Shown piece by piece: positions 8,318 through 17,112 of a DNA stretch of 64,000 bases. A model generated the notes under the pieces. That model worked only from the letters and a program-made list of their open reading frames with translations, ran no database searches and was not told the origin of the DNA. Source of the DNA: an uncultured Litoreibacter sp. (GTDB taxonomy: Bacteria; Pseudomonadota; Alphaproteobacteria; Rhodobacterales; Rhodobacteraceae); assembly GCA_947501685.1 (NCBI GenBank), contig CANMWQ010000001.1, positions 372,001 to 436,000 of the forward strand, read 5' to 3'. A program made the position numbers and the translations under genes. Within the stretch, counting starts at the first letter, position 1; every line of letters starts with the position of its first letter.

Positions 8318-8833
8318 ATGACTTTAGGAAATGGATGCTTCGGCGTATTGGTCGCCTACGCGTTTTTCGCAACGAAGGCAGCTGCATGTTCCTTTGCCTC
8401 CGAGACCGACATCTTTATTCCTAGCCTAGAACGCTGGGAGCAACACCCAGGCCCAGCACAACAAGGCCTTGACGGAGTATACTGGGAAAAAGTACCGCAA
8501 CCCATAGTCGAATTGATTGAAATCACTAGGGGAACTGAGGCACCCGGTTCATCTTGTAACGATGCAGGAACGCTCACTCTAACGGTGTCACTTCCTTCAC
8601 AGTCCACATACGCTATCGAGGATTTTGGTATTTACTTCAGGTCGAAGGATGAAATCTTCCCGGATGTCCCGCTGGTTGGCAAGGTAAGTGAAGGCTCAAC
8701 AGAACTTTTCTTTGCATGGCTTGATGGACATCCATCACAGCAATCTCCTCTAGAGCTTGAAGTCGAGGTATTCTTTGTGACGGATGGATTGGATATCGGT
8801 CCATCCAACACCATATTGATCAGATCAGAATAG
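8318..8833 (+). CDS. Orphan exported protein of unknown function, lower GC than neighbours
   Basis: A 171-residue protein that I do not recognise. The start at 8318 gives a signal peptide (about residues 1-24, with hydrophobic CFGVLVAYAFFA and cleavage near TKAAACS) and has GCAGGG just upstream; a start at 8291 would bury the signal. The mature part is acidic, with alternating beta-like stretches (TLTLTVSLP, LELEVEVFFVTD) and two Cys residues that could form a disulfide, suggesting a small beta-rich periplasmic or surface protein. Codon use and base composition are clearly AT-richer than the flanking genes, a sign of acquisition. Confidence 0.6.
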   Translation: MTLGNGCFGVLVAYAFFATKAAACSFASETDIFIPSLERWEQHPGPAQQGLDGVYWEKVPQPIVELIEITRGTEAPGSSCNDAGTLTLTVSLPSQSTYAIEDFGIYFRSKDEIFPDVPLVGKVSEGSTELFFAWLDGHPSQQSPLELEVEVFFVTDGLDIGPSNTILIRSE

Positions 8834-8959
8834 GTAGCATTGGGCTCAAACCAGCCCTTCATATTAGCCAGCCCGGAGGCTGCAGCCCGTTAATCGGGCA
8901 GGGGAGCAGCATGGGAACTTTAAATTCCACTTCAACCCAACCTCACCCGTTAACAAAAT

Positions 8960-9088
8960 CCTAAAAATCCCGCCCAAAAGTTTTGGGACATTTTGGGTTA
9001 TCGCCCCAAATATTTTGCCCCATTTTGGGACAAAACGACCCTTTGCGTTGAAAAGAGCCGTTTTGACCGCAGCGTCCGGTGCCAGTCA
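8960..9088 (+). repeat. Dispersed element A, copy 1
   Basis: An intergenic sequence that recurs at 15373-15497 in the same orientation; 40 consecutive bases (9009-9048 and 15422-15461) are identical. It has a CCCAAAA-G-TTTTGGG palindrome and two TTTTGGGACA boxes (8981-8990 and 9023-9032) starting 42 nt apart. A third, more diverged copy lies at 23640-23712 on the other strand. Unlike the other two copies, this one has no gene on its strand immediately downstream. The remaining part of the 8834-9233 gap shows no credible gene. Confidence 0.85.
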
Positions 9089-9233
9089 CTCGCCACGCCA
9101 TCGGTTGAGCCGTGATGTCAGCATTCTTGCTGCTGTTCTGGCCGGTGATTGGGGCAAACTCGGCCCCTCGGGACGCTGAAGGTCTGGACGCGGTGGGTTT
9201 GATCAGCGCATGGCGAGAACACGCGACCCCTCA

Positions 9234-10445
9234 TCAAATGATCGCTTTTTCAACGATCTTGCGCCCCGCCGGGATGCGGTCAAAATGGAACGGCGTCATG
9301 TCCAGCGTTTGGTATGCGCGATGCACCATGATCTCGGCGGTGCCGCGCCCCATGGCGGGCGATTGTTGCAGCCCATGGCCAGAGAACCCATTGAGAAAGA
9401 AGAAATTCTCGACCTCCATATGCGGTCCCAAAATCGCGTTGTGATCAAAGGTGTTATAGGCGTAATGCCCTGCCCATTCGGATTGCACCTTGATCGCCTC
9501 AAATTGAGGGATGCGCGTCGCAAGGATCGGCCAGACATGGTCCTGCCAAATGTTGTGATCCATGATGAAGTCATCGGGATCGACGGCGGGGTCGATCTCG
9601 GAATGCCCGCCGCATTGGTAGGTGCCGCCGCCGTTTTCGCGCACATGGACCCCGGACGGGTCAATCGTCAGCGGCAGGTCACGGTCCAGCGGCTGCTCTG
9701 CCGAGAAAATCCACGAGAAACGTTTGCGCGGCTCAACCGGCACGTCGATGCCCGCCATCCGCGCGGTGTTGGCCGCGCGAGGCCCGGATGCGTTCAGAAC
9801 CTGGCCGCAGGCGATGACCTCGCCGGATGCCAGCGTCACGCTGTCGACACGGGTGCCAGCGGCGTTTTTGGCCACGGCGACCACTTCGTTTTCAATATAT
9901 TCAACGCCGCGTTCTCGGGCCGATTTGCGCCACCAGTCAAACACGGCTGTGGCGTCCCAGAACCCTTCGTCGATCAGGTTGATCGAGCCCAGAACAATGT
10001 CATCGACATGGTAGAACGGATAGGCCGCCTTGATCTGGTCGGGGGTCATCAATTGCGTTGCGGCACCCGCCGCAATCTGGACCTGCTGGCTTTCGCGCAG
10101 AACGTCCGCAAAGCCTTCATTGTCTGCCAGATACATGTAGCCAAAGGACCGGATCGAAAGCTCCGGCACCCGGTCATCATTGCCCAGATAGCGCGGCAGG
10201 TTCTTGACGAAATCCGCCGCGAACTGGCTGATGCGCACGTTCAATTCACCTGAGAACTGCTGACGCATGCAGGAATTCGTGTGCATCGTCGAGCTGTTCT
10301 CGTAGCTCAGATCGCGGTCCACGACCAAAACGCTGCCGTCAAAATCTGCGTCATCGGACAAGAACCACGCGGCAGAGGCGCCCATCATCGCGCCTCCAAT
10401 GATAACCACGTCATAGGATGTGCTTTTGGGGGTCTGGGTTTTCAT
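9234..10445 (-). CDS. FAD-dependent oxidoreductase, FOXRED1/DadA-sarcosine oxidase type
   Basis: A 403-residue DAO-fold flavoprotein. The Rossmann motif VVIIGGAMMGASAAWFL is at residues 13-29. The substrate domain includes NCMRQQFSG near residue 57, and the FAD-closing C-terminal segment NGFSGHGLQQSPAMG is near 360. It is most like FOXRED1 and the DadA/sarcosine-dimethylglycine oxidase group, which oxidise secondary or tertiary amines, often removing an N-methyl group. The start codon overlaps the stop of hydantoinase B by 4 nt (ATGA), so it is the last gene of a three-gene operon. Its substrate is probably the product of the hydantoinase pair (inference). Confidence 0.88.
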   Translation of the reverse strand: MKTQTPKSTSYDVVIIGGAMMGASAAWFLSDDADFDGSVLVVDRDLSYENSSTMHTNSCMRQQFSGELNVRISQFAADFVKNLPRYLGNDDRVPELSIRSFGYMYLADNEGFADVLRESQQVQIAAGAATQLMTPDQIKAAYPFYHVDDIVLGSINLIDEGFWDATAVFDWWRKSARERGVEYIENEVVAVAKNAAGTRVDSVTLASGEVIACGQVLNASGPRAANTARMAGIDVPVEPRKRFSWIFSAEQPLDRDLPLTIDPSGVHVRENGGGTYQCGGHSEIDPAVDPDDFIMDHNIWQDHVWPILATRIPQFEAIKVQSEWAGHYAYNTFDHNAILGPHMEVENFFFLNGFSGHGLQQSPAMGRGTAEIMVHRAYQTLDMTPFHFDRIPAGRKIVEKAII

Positions 10446-12151
10446 AGTGCCTCCCCCCGTGCGACGGCCGCTTCCACCTCTGCGATCTCTGCGGTGGACA
10501 GGTTGTAGGCCTTGGCGGCGGTCTCGGCCGAGATATACCCCCGCGCCAGATCCCGTTTCACCAGATCAACCGGCCGCTCGGACGGGTCGCCGTAGCCAGC
10601 CCCCCCCGGAAAGGCCATGACGACGCAGCGCCCATGCGCCACGAACTGCTTGCCTTTGCCATTCATCGCCGTGCCATCGTCCTGGACAATCGTGGTGGGC
10701 GCCCCTGCGCCACCGCCGCGCCTGCCGCGGGCGGGGTGATCAACGCGGTCAAACATGGCTTGGATGTCGAACTCGTGGCCCTCTTGAGCACCCACTTCCA
10801 TATATTGCCCAAGCCCCCCACGGGTCTTGCCAGCGCCGCCCGAGTCGGGCCGCAATTCTTTGCGCCAGATGATGACGGGGCCTGCATGTTCCGTGGCCTC
10901 AATCGGCATCGTCATCACGCCGGAGGGAAAGGCGGTGGCGTTCAACCCGTCATGCTCTGGCCGCGCGCCGGAGCCGCCCGAATTGAACGTCAAAACCTCG
11001 GAGCGCCGCGCATGCGCCGGGGCTGGCGCGTCCGTGCGGGGGCGCAGCGAAACCTGAAAATTGCACAAACAACCCGCGCCTTCGGCGGGCACCAGGCCGG
11101 GCACGATCTTGTCAAACGCGTTGAACACGGCGTCAGGCACGAAATGCCCCACGATATGGCGCAACGCGACCGGCGCGGGATGCAATGCGTTGACGATGGT
11201 GTTTTCCGGCGCAAAGATCTCGAACGGCGCAAGTGAGGCTGCATTATTCGGAATTTCCGGAGCAATCGCGACTTTCAGCGCGTAGCAGGCATAGGCTTTT
11301 GCATAGACCAGCGGGCAGTTGATGCCTTTTTTATCGAGCCCCGAAGACCCGGTGAAGTCCGACACAATCCTGTCGCCCTCAACGCTGACCTTCACCTTCA
11401 GCGTGATGGGGCGGTCAAACCCGTCCATCGTCATCTCGCCCGTTGCTGATTGCTGCGGCAAAGCCGCGATCCGCTCGATGGTTGCGCGGCGCGAATTGTC
11501 GAGGATGAACGCGGCGATGCCGTTCAGATCATCAAGGGCAAACTCCTCCATCATATCGACAAGGCGGCGGTGGCCGATCTCGTTGCAGGTGGCCAGCGCG
11601 TAGATATCGCCGATCAGCTGATCCGGCTCACGCACATTGCCCCGGATGATGCGGGTCAGGGTTTCGTCCACCGTGCCGCGATCCGTGAATTTCATGATCG
11701 GGATGTAGAGCCCTTCTTCATAGACGCTATGCGCATCGGCCCCGAACCCACGCCCGCCAATATCCACGATATGCGCGGTGCAGGCGAAAAAACCGACCAA
11801 CGCGCCGCGATGAAAGGAGGGGGTGACCATCGTGATGTCATGCAGATGACCGGTGCCCTCCCATGGGTCATTGGTGATATAGACGTCGCCGTCATGGATG
11901 TTGTCGCGGCCAATCCGGCGGATGAAATGTGCCACGGCATCTGCCATCGCGTTGACGTGCCCCGGCGTGCCGGTGACCGCTTGGGCCAGCATGCGGCCGT
12001 CCACGTCATACACGCCCGCCGACAAATCGCCCGCCTCGCGCACGGAGGTCGAAAACGCGGTGCGCACCAGCGCCTGCGCCTGCTCCTCCACAACCGAGAT
12101 CAGCCGGTTCCACATCACCTGATAGGCAACCTTTGAATGCTCTTGGGTCAT
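10442..12151 (-). CDS. hyuB: Hydantoinase B / oxoprolinase family subunit
   Basis: A 569-residue HyuB-family protein. Typical segments are AFSTSVREAGDLSAGVYDVDGRMLAQ, TPGHVNAM and NDPWEGTGHLHD in the first 120 residues, and GGGGAGAPTT with GGAGYGDP near the C-terminus. With HyuA it forms an ATP-dependent cyclic-amide hydrolase; characterised relatives open N-methylhydantoin or 5-oxoproline, and others are acetone/acetophenone carboxylases. The start at 12151 is chosen because its ATG overlaps the hyuA stop (ATGA); the ATG at 12184 lies inside hyuA. It is the middle gene of hyuA-hyuB-oxidase. Confidence 0.9.
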   Translation of the reverse strand: MTQEHSKVAYQVMWNRLISVVEEQAQALVRTAFSTSVREAGDLSAGVYDVDGRMLAQAVTGTPGHVNAMADAVAHFIRRIGRDNIHDGDVYITNDPWEGTGHLHDITMVTPSFHRGALVGFFACTAHIVDIGGRGFGADAHSVYEEGLYIPIMKFTDRGTVDETLTRIIRGNVREPDQLIGDIYALATCNEIGHRRLVDMMEEFALDDLNGIAAFILDNSRRATIERIAALPQQSATGEMTMDGFDRPITLKVKVSVEGDRIVSDFTGSSGLDKKGINCPLVYAKAYACYALKVAIAPEIPNNAASLAPFEIFAPENTIVNALHPAPVALRHIVGHFVPDAVFNAFDKIVPGLVPAEGAGCLCNFQVSLRPRTDAPAPAHARRSEVLTFNSGGSGARPEHDGLNATAFPSGVMTMPIEATEHAGPVIIWRKELRPDSGGAGKTRGGLGQYMEVGAQEGHEFDIQAMFDRVDHPARGRRGGGAGAPTTIVQDDGTAMNGKGKQFVAHGRCVVMAFPGGAGYGDPSERPVDLVKRDLARGYISAETAAKAYNLSTAEIAEVEAAVARGEAL

Positions 12152-14235
12152 TGCGCGGCCCCCTTTGTGATAACGTCGATGCACCCGTCGGGCTGGCGAA
12201 TTGCGTCTCGGCTGGCGGGCACGATGATGGTGGTTTCGTCTTCGACCACCGCCGCGGGTCCAATCGCCCTGTCGCCAGAGGCCATGTCAAAGCGATTGAC
12301 CACATCCGCGTCCAGAAACCTGCCCGCAGCCGCGTCAAACAAGCGCCGCGCGCCCGCGGAAGGTGCCGTCGCTGTGCCGGGCGTTTCTGCCATCCGTGCC
12401 ACGCTTTCTGGCGGGGTGGTCGCGTTGACGGACCAGACGGTGATCTCGATATCCATGCCCGCAACGGGGCGGCCAAAGAGCTTGGTGTAATCCTCAATGA
12501 ACCGCGCCTCAAACGTCGCAGCGTCTGGGGCCATCGCCTGGCCTTCGGTCAACTCAATCGGGATCTCCCAGCCCTGGCCGGTGTAGCGCATATACACTTT
12601 GAACTCCGACAGGATCGGGCTGACCTCGTCGCAGGTGCGCACAAACCCTGTGGCCTCCGCCTTGAGGTCAGACAGCAAGGATTTGATCCGCTCCCCGTCA
12701 AAATCCGACAGCTTCATATAGACGGACCTGTTGGCCTCGAAACTAAACGGCGCGCGCAGGAACCCGATGGCCGAGCCCACACCCGCCCCCGGCGGCACCA
12801 GCAATCGCGCGACGCCCAGCTTTTCGGCCAAACGGCCCGCATGCAGCGGCGCGGCCCCCCCAAACGCAATCATGGTGTAGTCTGACAGGTCTTCGCCGTT
12901 TTCAACCGCATGCACCCGCGCGGCGTTGGCCATGTTCTCGTCAACAACCTCCGCCACGCCAAACGCGGCCTCGACCGCCTCCATGTCAAGCGCCTCGCCC
13001 ACATGGCGCGACAGCGCCGCGCGCGACTGATCCGGGTGCAATTTGATCGAGCCGCCTGCAAAATTATCCGGGTCAAGCTTGCCCAAAACAAGGTCTGCAT
13101 CCGTCACGGCGGGCCGCGTGCCGTCACGCCCGTAACAGGCGGGGCCGGGCTCTGATCCCGCACTTTCCGGGCCGACACGGATCTGGCGCAGCGCATCCAC
13201 ATGCGCCAGCGACCCGCCGCCTGCGCCGATTTCAACCATGTCGATCACCGGGATCGAGATCGGCATGCCGGAGCCCTTCTTGAACCGGTAGGTCCGCGCC
13301 ACTTCGAACACGCGGCTGGTCTTCGGGGTCTGGTTCTTGATCAGACAAATCTTGGCGGTCGTGCCCCCCATGTCAAAGGACAAAACCTTGTCCAACCCGT
13401 AACGCGCCGCGATATGCGCCGCGAACACAGCGCCCCCGGCGGGGCCGGACTCGACCAGCCGCACGGGAAACTCTGCGGCGTTCTGAATCGAAATAATCCC
13501 GCCGCCCGAATGCATCAAAAAGATGCGGCAGGACACGCCTTCACCTTTCAGCCGGTCTTCAAGACGGCCCAGATAAGAGGCCATCAGTGGTTTGATATAG
13601 GCATTCGCGACGACGGTGTTGAAACGCTCATATTCGCGCATCTGCGGCGACACTTCGGACGAGATCGACACCGCAACATCGGGCAGCCTTTCGGCCAGAA
13701 CATCGCGCACCATCTGCTCATGCGTCGGGTTGAGATAGGAATGGATCAGGCCGACCGCGACGCTCTCGAAGCCAGCCGTCGCAATCCGGTCGACAACGGC
13801 CTCGACCTCCGCGCGGTCTATATCGACCAGGATCTGGCCATTCGCATCAACGCGGCCCGCAACGGTAAAACGCATCTGACGGGGCAAGAGCGGATCGGGC
13901 AGGTTGAGGTTCAGGTCATATTGCTCAAATCGCGACTCCGTCCGCATTTCGATCACATCGCGAAAGCCTTCGGTCGTGATCAGCGCGGTCTTGGCACCCC
14001 GCCGTTCTATCAGCGCATTCGTGGCCAGCGTGGTCCCATGAATGATCTGGCCAACCTGCGACGGGGTCACACCCGCTTTGGTGCAGACCTGATGCATGCC
14101 CTCAATGATCGCGTTTTCAGGGGCGGCATAGGTCGTGAGAACCTTCGTCGAAAACGGCACGCCATCTTTTTCCAGAACAACATCGGTAAAGGTGCCGCCG
14201 ATATCGACGCCGAGGCGAACGGAAGGTGCTGTCAT
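12148..14235 (-). CDS. hyuA: Hydantoinase A / oxoprolinase family subunit
   Basis: A 695-residue HyuA protein of the ASKHA-fold ATP-dependent hydrolases. It opens with GVDIGGTFTDVVLEKDG (phosphate loop), contains HGTTLATNALIERRG near residue 67, and has a second ATPase motif, SFDMGGTTAKICLI, near 290. The full length matches the family. Together with HyuB it should hydrolyse a five-membered cyclic amide using ATP, in the cytoplasm. The gene starts 87 nt after the end of a LysR regulator on the same strand. No N-carbamoyl-amino-acid amidase, expected for a complete hydantoin route, is nearby. Confidence 0.92.
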   Translation of the reverse strand: MTAPSVRLGVDIGGTFTDVVLEKDGVPFSTKVLTTYAAPENAIIEGMHQVCTKAGVTPSQVGQIIHGTTLATNALIERRGAKTALITTEGFRDVIEMRTESRFEQYDLNLNLPDPLLPRQMRFTVAGRVDANGQILVDIDRAEVEAVVDRIATAGFESVAVGLIHSYLNPTHEQMVRDVLAERLPDVAVSISSEVSPQMREYERFNTVVANAYIKPLMASYLGRLEDRLKGEGVSCRIFLMHSGGGIISIQNAAEFPVRLVESGPAGGAVFAAHIAARYGLDKVLSFDMGGTTAKICLIKNQTPKTSRVFEVARTYRFKKGSGMPISIPVIDMVEIGAGGGSLAHVDALRQIRVGPESAGSEPGPACYGRDGTRPAVTDADLVLGKLDPDNFAGGSIKLHPDQSRAALSRHVGEALDMEAVEAAFGVAEVVDENMANAARVHAVENGEDLSDYTMIAFGGAAPLHAGRLAEKLGVARLLVPPGAGVGSAIGFLRAPFSFEANRSVYMKLSDFDGERIKSLLSDLKAEATGFVRTCDEVSPILSEFKVYMRYTGQGWEIPIELTEGQAMAPDAATFEARFIEDYTKLFGRPVAGMDIEITVWSVNATTPPESVARMAETPGTATAPSAGARRLFDAAAGRFLDADVVNRFDMASGDRAIGPAAVVEDETTIIVPASRDAIRQPDGCIDVITKGAAQ

Positions 14236-14322
14236 CTTGGGCTCCTGCTCTGAAATGCAACGACAGGTGGCCTCAAAAGCCGCGAATAATCAAATCGATT
14301 AAAATGCTCACCCCAATCAATT

Positions 14323-15231
14323 TTATTGATCTAGGGGGAGGTGCATCGCCGTCTTCGCGATCTTGGCGGCTTTTTCCACGTAGAGCGCCGCCCGTGAGGG
14401 GGCGTAGCGCGCATAAAAGGACAGCGGGTCAGGCACCCAATCGGTTTCCACGCGGTGCAGCTCACCGGCCGCAATCTCGGCCGCCACCAGCCGTTCTGGC
14501 AACAACGCCACCCCGAGCCCCTCAAGCGCCATGGGCAGACATGCCGACAAAGCGCTGGAATGCACGATCCTTTCGCGCCTCAACCCGCGCGCCGATGCAA
14601 GGCTGTGCAAAGCAGCGCAGGCCTGCGTGTGTTTTGCATGGGTCAAGACCGTCAAATCAAACAGCTCCGCGAGGGGTGGGTTGGCGCTGATCCGTTTGAA
14701 CAGATCCGAGTTTGCAACCCAGCAGTAGTTCTCCTGACCCAACGCATGGCTTGCGAATGTCTTCGATTTGAACGGCCCGGTTTGAAGCGCCAGATCAAGC
14801 TGCCCCTCCATCAACCTTGCGTCGGTCGCGGTCGAAAGATCGACCTCCAGCTGGATCCGCAGCTTGGGGTAGGCCTCTCTCATCAATCGAAGGAAGCCCT
14901 GCAACCACGTGCAGGCCACAAGTTCCGTCACGCCCAGCCGCAAGGTTTCCTCGATCAATTCCTGACGGCCCGCCTCTTCAATCAGAGCCTCTCCTGCCCA
15001 CAAAACCTCACGGGTTTTCTTGAGTAACTTGTCGCCATCAGCCGTCAAACGCACAGACCCCGCATCGCGTGACAGCAAAGTGACGTTCAGCGCCGTTTCA
15101 AGCGCGGTGATGCGCGCGGAAATATTGGGCTGGGTCGTCCCAAGCGCCGAGGCCGCCGCCCGAAACGTGCCAGTGTCAACGACGAAGGCAAACGCCTCCA
15201 GCTGCTTGAGGGTGATCCGGCTTTTGATCAT
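14323..15231 (-). CDS. LysR-family transcriptional regulator
   Basis: A 302-residue LysR-type regulator. The N-terminal winged helix-turn-helix spans about residues 5-65 (TLKQLEAFAFVVDTGTFRAAASALGTTQPNISARITALE), followed by a two-lobed effector-binding domain of normal length. It is divergent from the mttB gene, with 298 nt between start codons, and lies upstream of and in line with hyuA. It is therefore the obvious candidate regulator of both arms, with the effector likely to be the substrate of the cluster (inference). Dispersed element A copy 2 lies in the shared control region. Confidence 0.93.
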   Translation of the reverse strand: MIKSRITLKQLEAFAFVVDTGTFRAAASALGTTQPNISARITALETALNVTLLSRDAGSVRLTADGDKLLKKTREVLWAGEALIEEAGRQELIEETLRLGVTELVACTWLQGFLRLMREAYPKLRIQLEVDLSTATDARLMEGQLDLALQTGPFKSKTFASHALGQENYCWVANSDLFKRISANPPLAELFDLTVLTHAKHTQACAALHSLASARGLRRERIVHSSALSACLPMALEGLGVALLPERLVAAEIAAGELHRVETDWVPDPLSFYARYAPSRAALYVEKAAKIAKTAMHLPLDQ

Positions 15232-15372
15232 GTTCGGCTCTTTGATAGAAAAACGTGATGCTCACAATATCCGCTTCAAGCCTCCGCGCAAACCTGTTCC
15301 GAAGACCTGAGACCTCCGACCCCGGCAGCAACCATGCCCCGTCACGCGCCGCGGCGCTATCTATGAACAGAA

Positions 15373-15497
15373 CCTTAAAAAACCAGCCCAAAAGTTTTGG
15401 GACATTTGGGTTTTCGCGCCGAATATTTTGCCCCATTTTGGGACAAAACGACCCTTTGCGTCGGAAAAAGCCGTTTTGCGCAGGGCAACCGGTGGCA
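15373..15497 (+). repeat. Dispersed element A, copy 2, upstream of mttB
   Basis: It is nearly the same as copy 1 at 8960-9088, with the CCCAAAA-G-TTTTGGG palindrome and TTTTGGGACA boxes at 15395-15404 and 15436-15445 (41 nt start to start). It ends about 33 nt before the mttB start codon, inside the divergent LysR/mttB control region, so it may hold promoter or operator sequences. Confidence 0.85.
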
Positions 15498-15529
15498 CGC
15501 TGATCCCTAAGCTGAACGAAGGATACCCC

Positions 15530-17086
15530 ATGGCAAACGACGCCCCCCGCAGAACCCGCAGCGGCGGCCGCAAAGGCAATGCAAGACGCACCACATCGCT
15601 GTTGCCGCCGCAAATGCCATGGTCCCCTCCGATCAACCGCGACCGCCCCACAGAGCCCTTGGGCGAGGCCGGTGTCGAGGCCATTCACAAGGGCTGCATG
15701 CGCATTCTGAGCGAGATCGGGATCGAGTTTCTGAACCCCGAAGCCTGCGAGGTTCTGCGCAAAGCGGGCTGCAAAGTGGACGGCACAAACGTCAGGATGG
15801 ATGAAGATTTCGTAATGGAAATGGTGGGTTACGCCCCATCGGAGTTCACCATCACCCCCCGCAACCCCGACCGTGCCATCACCATGGGCGGCAAGCATAT
15901 GCTCTTTGGCAACGTGTCGTCTCCGCCCAATTCATGGACGCTGGAACGCGGCAAGGAATCCGGCAGCTTCGAGATGTATAAGGACTTCATCAAGCTCACC
16001 CAGTTCTTCAACTGCATCCATTTCGCCGGCGGCTACCCGGTCGAGCCCATCGACATCCACGCAGGCGTCCGCCACCTCGATTGCCTGTTCGAAAAACTCA
16101 CCCTCACCGACAAGGCCGTCCACGCCTATTCGCTGGGCCGGGGCAGGGTAGAAGACGTCATGGAAATGACCCGCATCGCCGCTGGGATTTCCCGCGAAGA
16201 GTTTGATTCTAAACCATATATGTACACCAACATCAATTCGGTCTCGCCGCTGAAACATGACTTCCCGATGCTCGAAGGCGCCATGATCCACGCCCGCCGC
16301 AACCAGCCGGTGATCGTCACGCCCTTCACGCTTGCAGGGGCGATGGCCCCCGTCACCATGTCGGGCGCAGTGACGCTTTCCTTGGCCGAAGGTTTGGCCG
16401 CTATCGCCTTGTTACAATGCGTAAATCCCGGCGCACCCTGCGCCATCGGCACCTTCACCTCCAATGTCGACATGAAGACCGGAGCGCCCGCATTCGGCAC
16501 GCCTGAATACATGCGCGCAACCCAGATGACGGGCCAAATGGGCCGCTACTACGGGTTGCCAATCAGATCCTCCGGCGTTTGCGCGGCAAATGTCCCCGAC
16601 GGCCAAGCCATGTGGGAGACGTCAAACTCCCTCTGGGCCGCTGTGCAATCGGGCACAAACGTGGTCTATCACGCGGCCGGTTGGCTGGAAGGCGGGCTGA
16701 TTGCAAGCCCCGAGAAATTCATCATGGATTGCGATGTTCTTCAACAAATTCAACGCTATATGGAACCTGCCACCTACGCCACCACCCCCGATGACATCGC
16801 CGTGGAAGCCATCAAAGAGGTCGGGCCCGATGGCCATTATTTCGGCTGCCAACACACGCAAGAACGCTACGAGACCGCCTTCTACAGCCCGCTCATCTCC
16901 GACTGGTCCAACTTCGAAGCATGGGAGCTGAACGGAGGCACATGGACCGCCGAGCGCGCCCACAAAATGTACAAGGGCATCATGGCGGAGTTCGAAGCGC
17001 CCCCCATGGACCCGGCCATCCGCGAAGAGCTGTCAGACTTCGTCGCCCGCCGCAAAGCTGAGGGCGGTGTGGAAACCGATTTCTAA
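15530..17086 (+). CDS. MttB-superfamily (non-pyrrolysine) methyltransferase
   Basis: A 518-residue protein of the trimethylamine-methyltransferase superfamily (PF06253), recognised by GCMRILSEIGIEFLNPEA near residue 60, PFTLAGAMAPVTMSGAV near 265 and GTFTSNVDMKTGAPAFG near 310. The frame is open throughout, with no in-frame amber codon, so it belongs to the non-pyrrolysine group, whose known members demethylate glycine betaine, proline betaine, carnitine or gamma-butyrobetaine onto a corrinoid protein. No corrinoid protein or reactivase gene is in the window. The start at 15530 has GAAGGA 7-8 nt upstream; a longer frame from 15428 begins inside repeat A. DUF1684 follows 26 nt downstream. Confidence 0.9.
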   Translation: MANDAPRRTRSGGRKGNARRTTSLLPPQMPWSPPINRDRPTEPLGEAGVEAIHKGCMRILSEIGIEFLNPEACEVLRKAGCKVDGTNVRMDEDFVMEMVGYAPSEFTITPRNPDRAITMGGKHMLFGNVSSPPNSWTLERGKESGSFEMYKDFIKLTQFFNCIHFAGGYPVEPIDIHAGVRHLDCLFEKLTLTDKAVHAYSLGRGRVEDVMEMTRIAAGISREEFDSKPYMYTNINSVSPLKHDFPMLEGAMIHARRNQPVIVTPFTLAGAMAPVTMSGAVTLSLAEGLAAIALLQCVNPGAPCAIGTFTSNVDMKTGAPAFGTPEYMRATQMTGQMGRYYGLPIRSSGVCAANVPDGQAMWETSNSLWAAVQSGTNVVYHAAGWLEGGLIASPEKFIMDCDVLQQIQRYMEPATYATTPDDIAVEAIKEVGPDGHYFGCQHTQERYETAFYSPLISDWSNFEAWELNGGTWTAERAHKMYKGIMAEFEAPPMDPAIREELSDFVARRKAEGGVETDF

Positions 17087-17112
17087 CGGTCAGAGCTTTC
17101 GTGTAGAGTGCA

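Noticed and set aside
9112-9444. A 110-codon plus-strand frame after element A copy 1, as a remnant of a lost gene
   Set aside because: The first 40 codons look weakly signal-like, but most of the frame overlaps the oxidase gene in antisense and no family is evident.
15530-17086. Calling this gene trimethylamine methyltransferase proper
   Set aside because: True TMA enzymes carry pyrrolysine (in-frame amber); none is present here.
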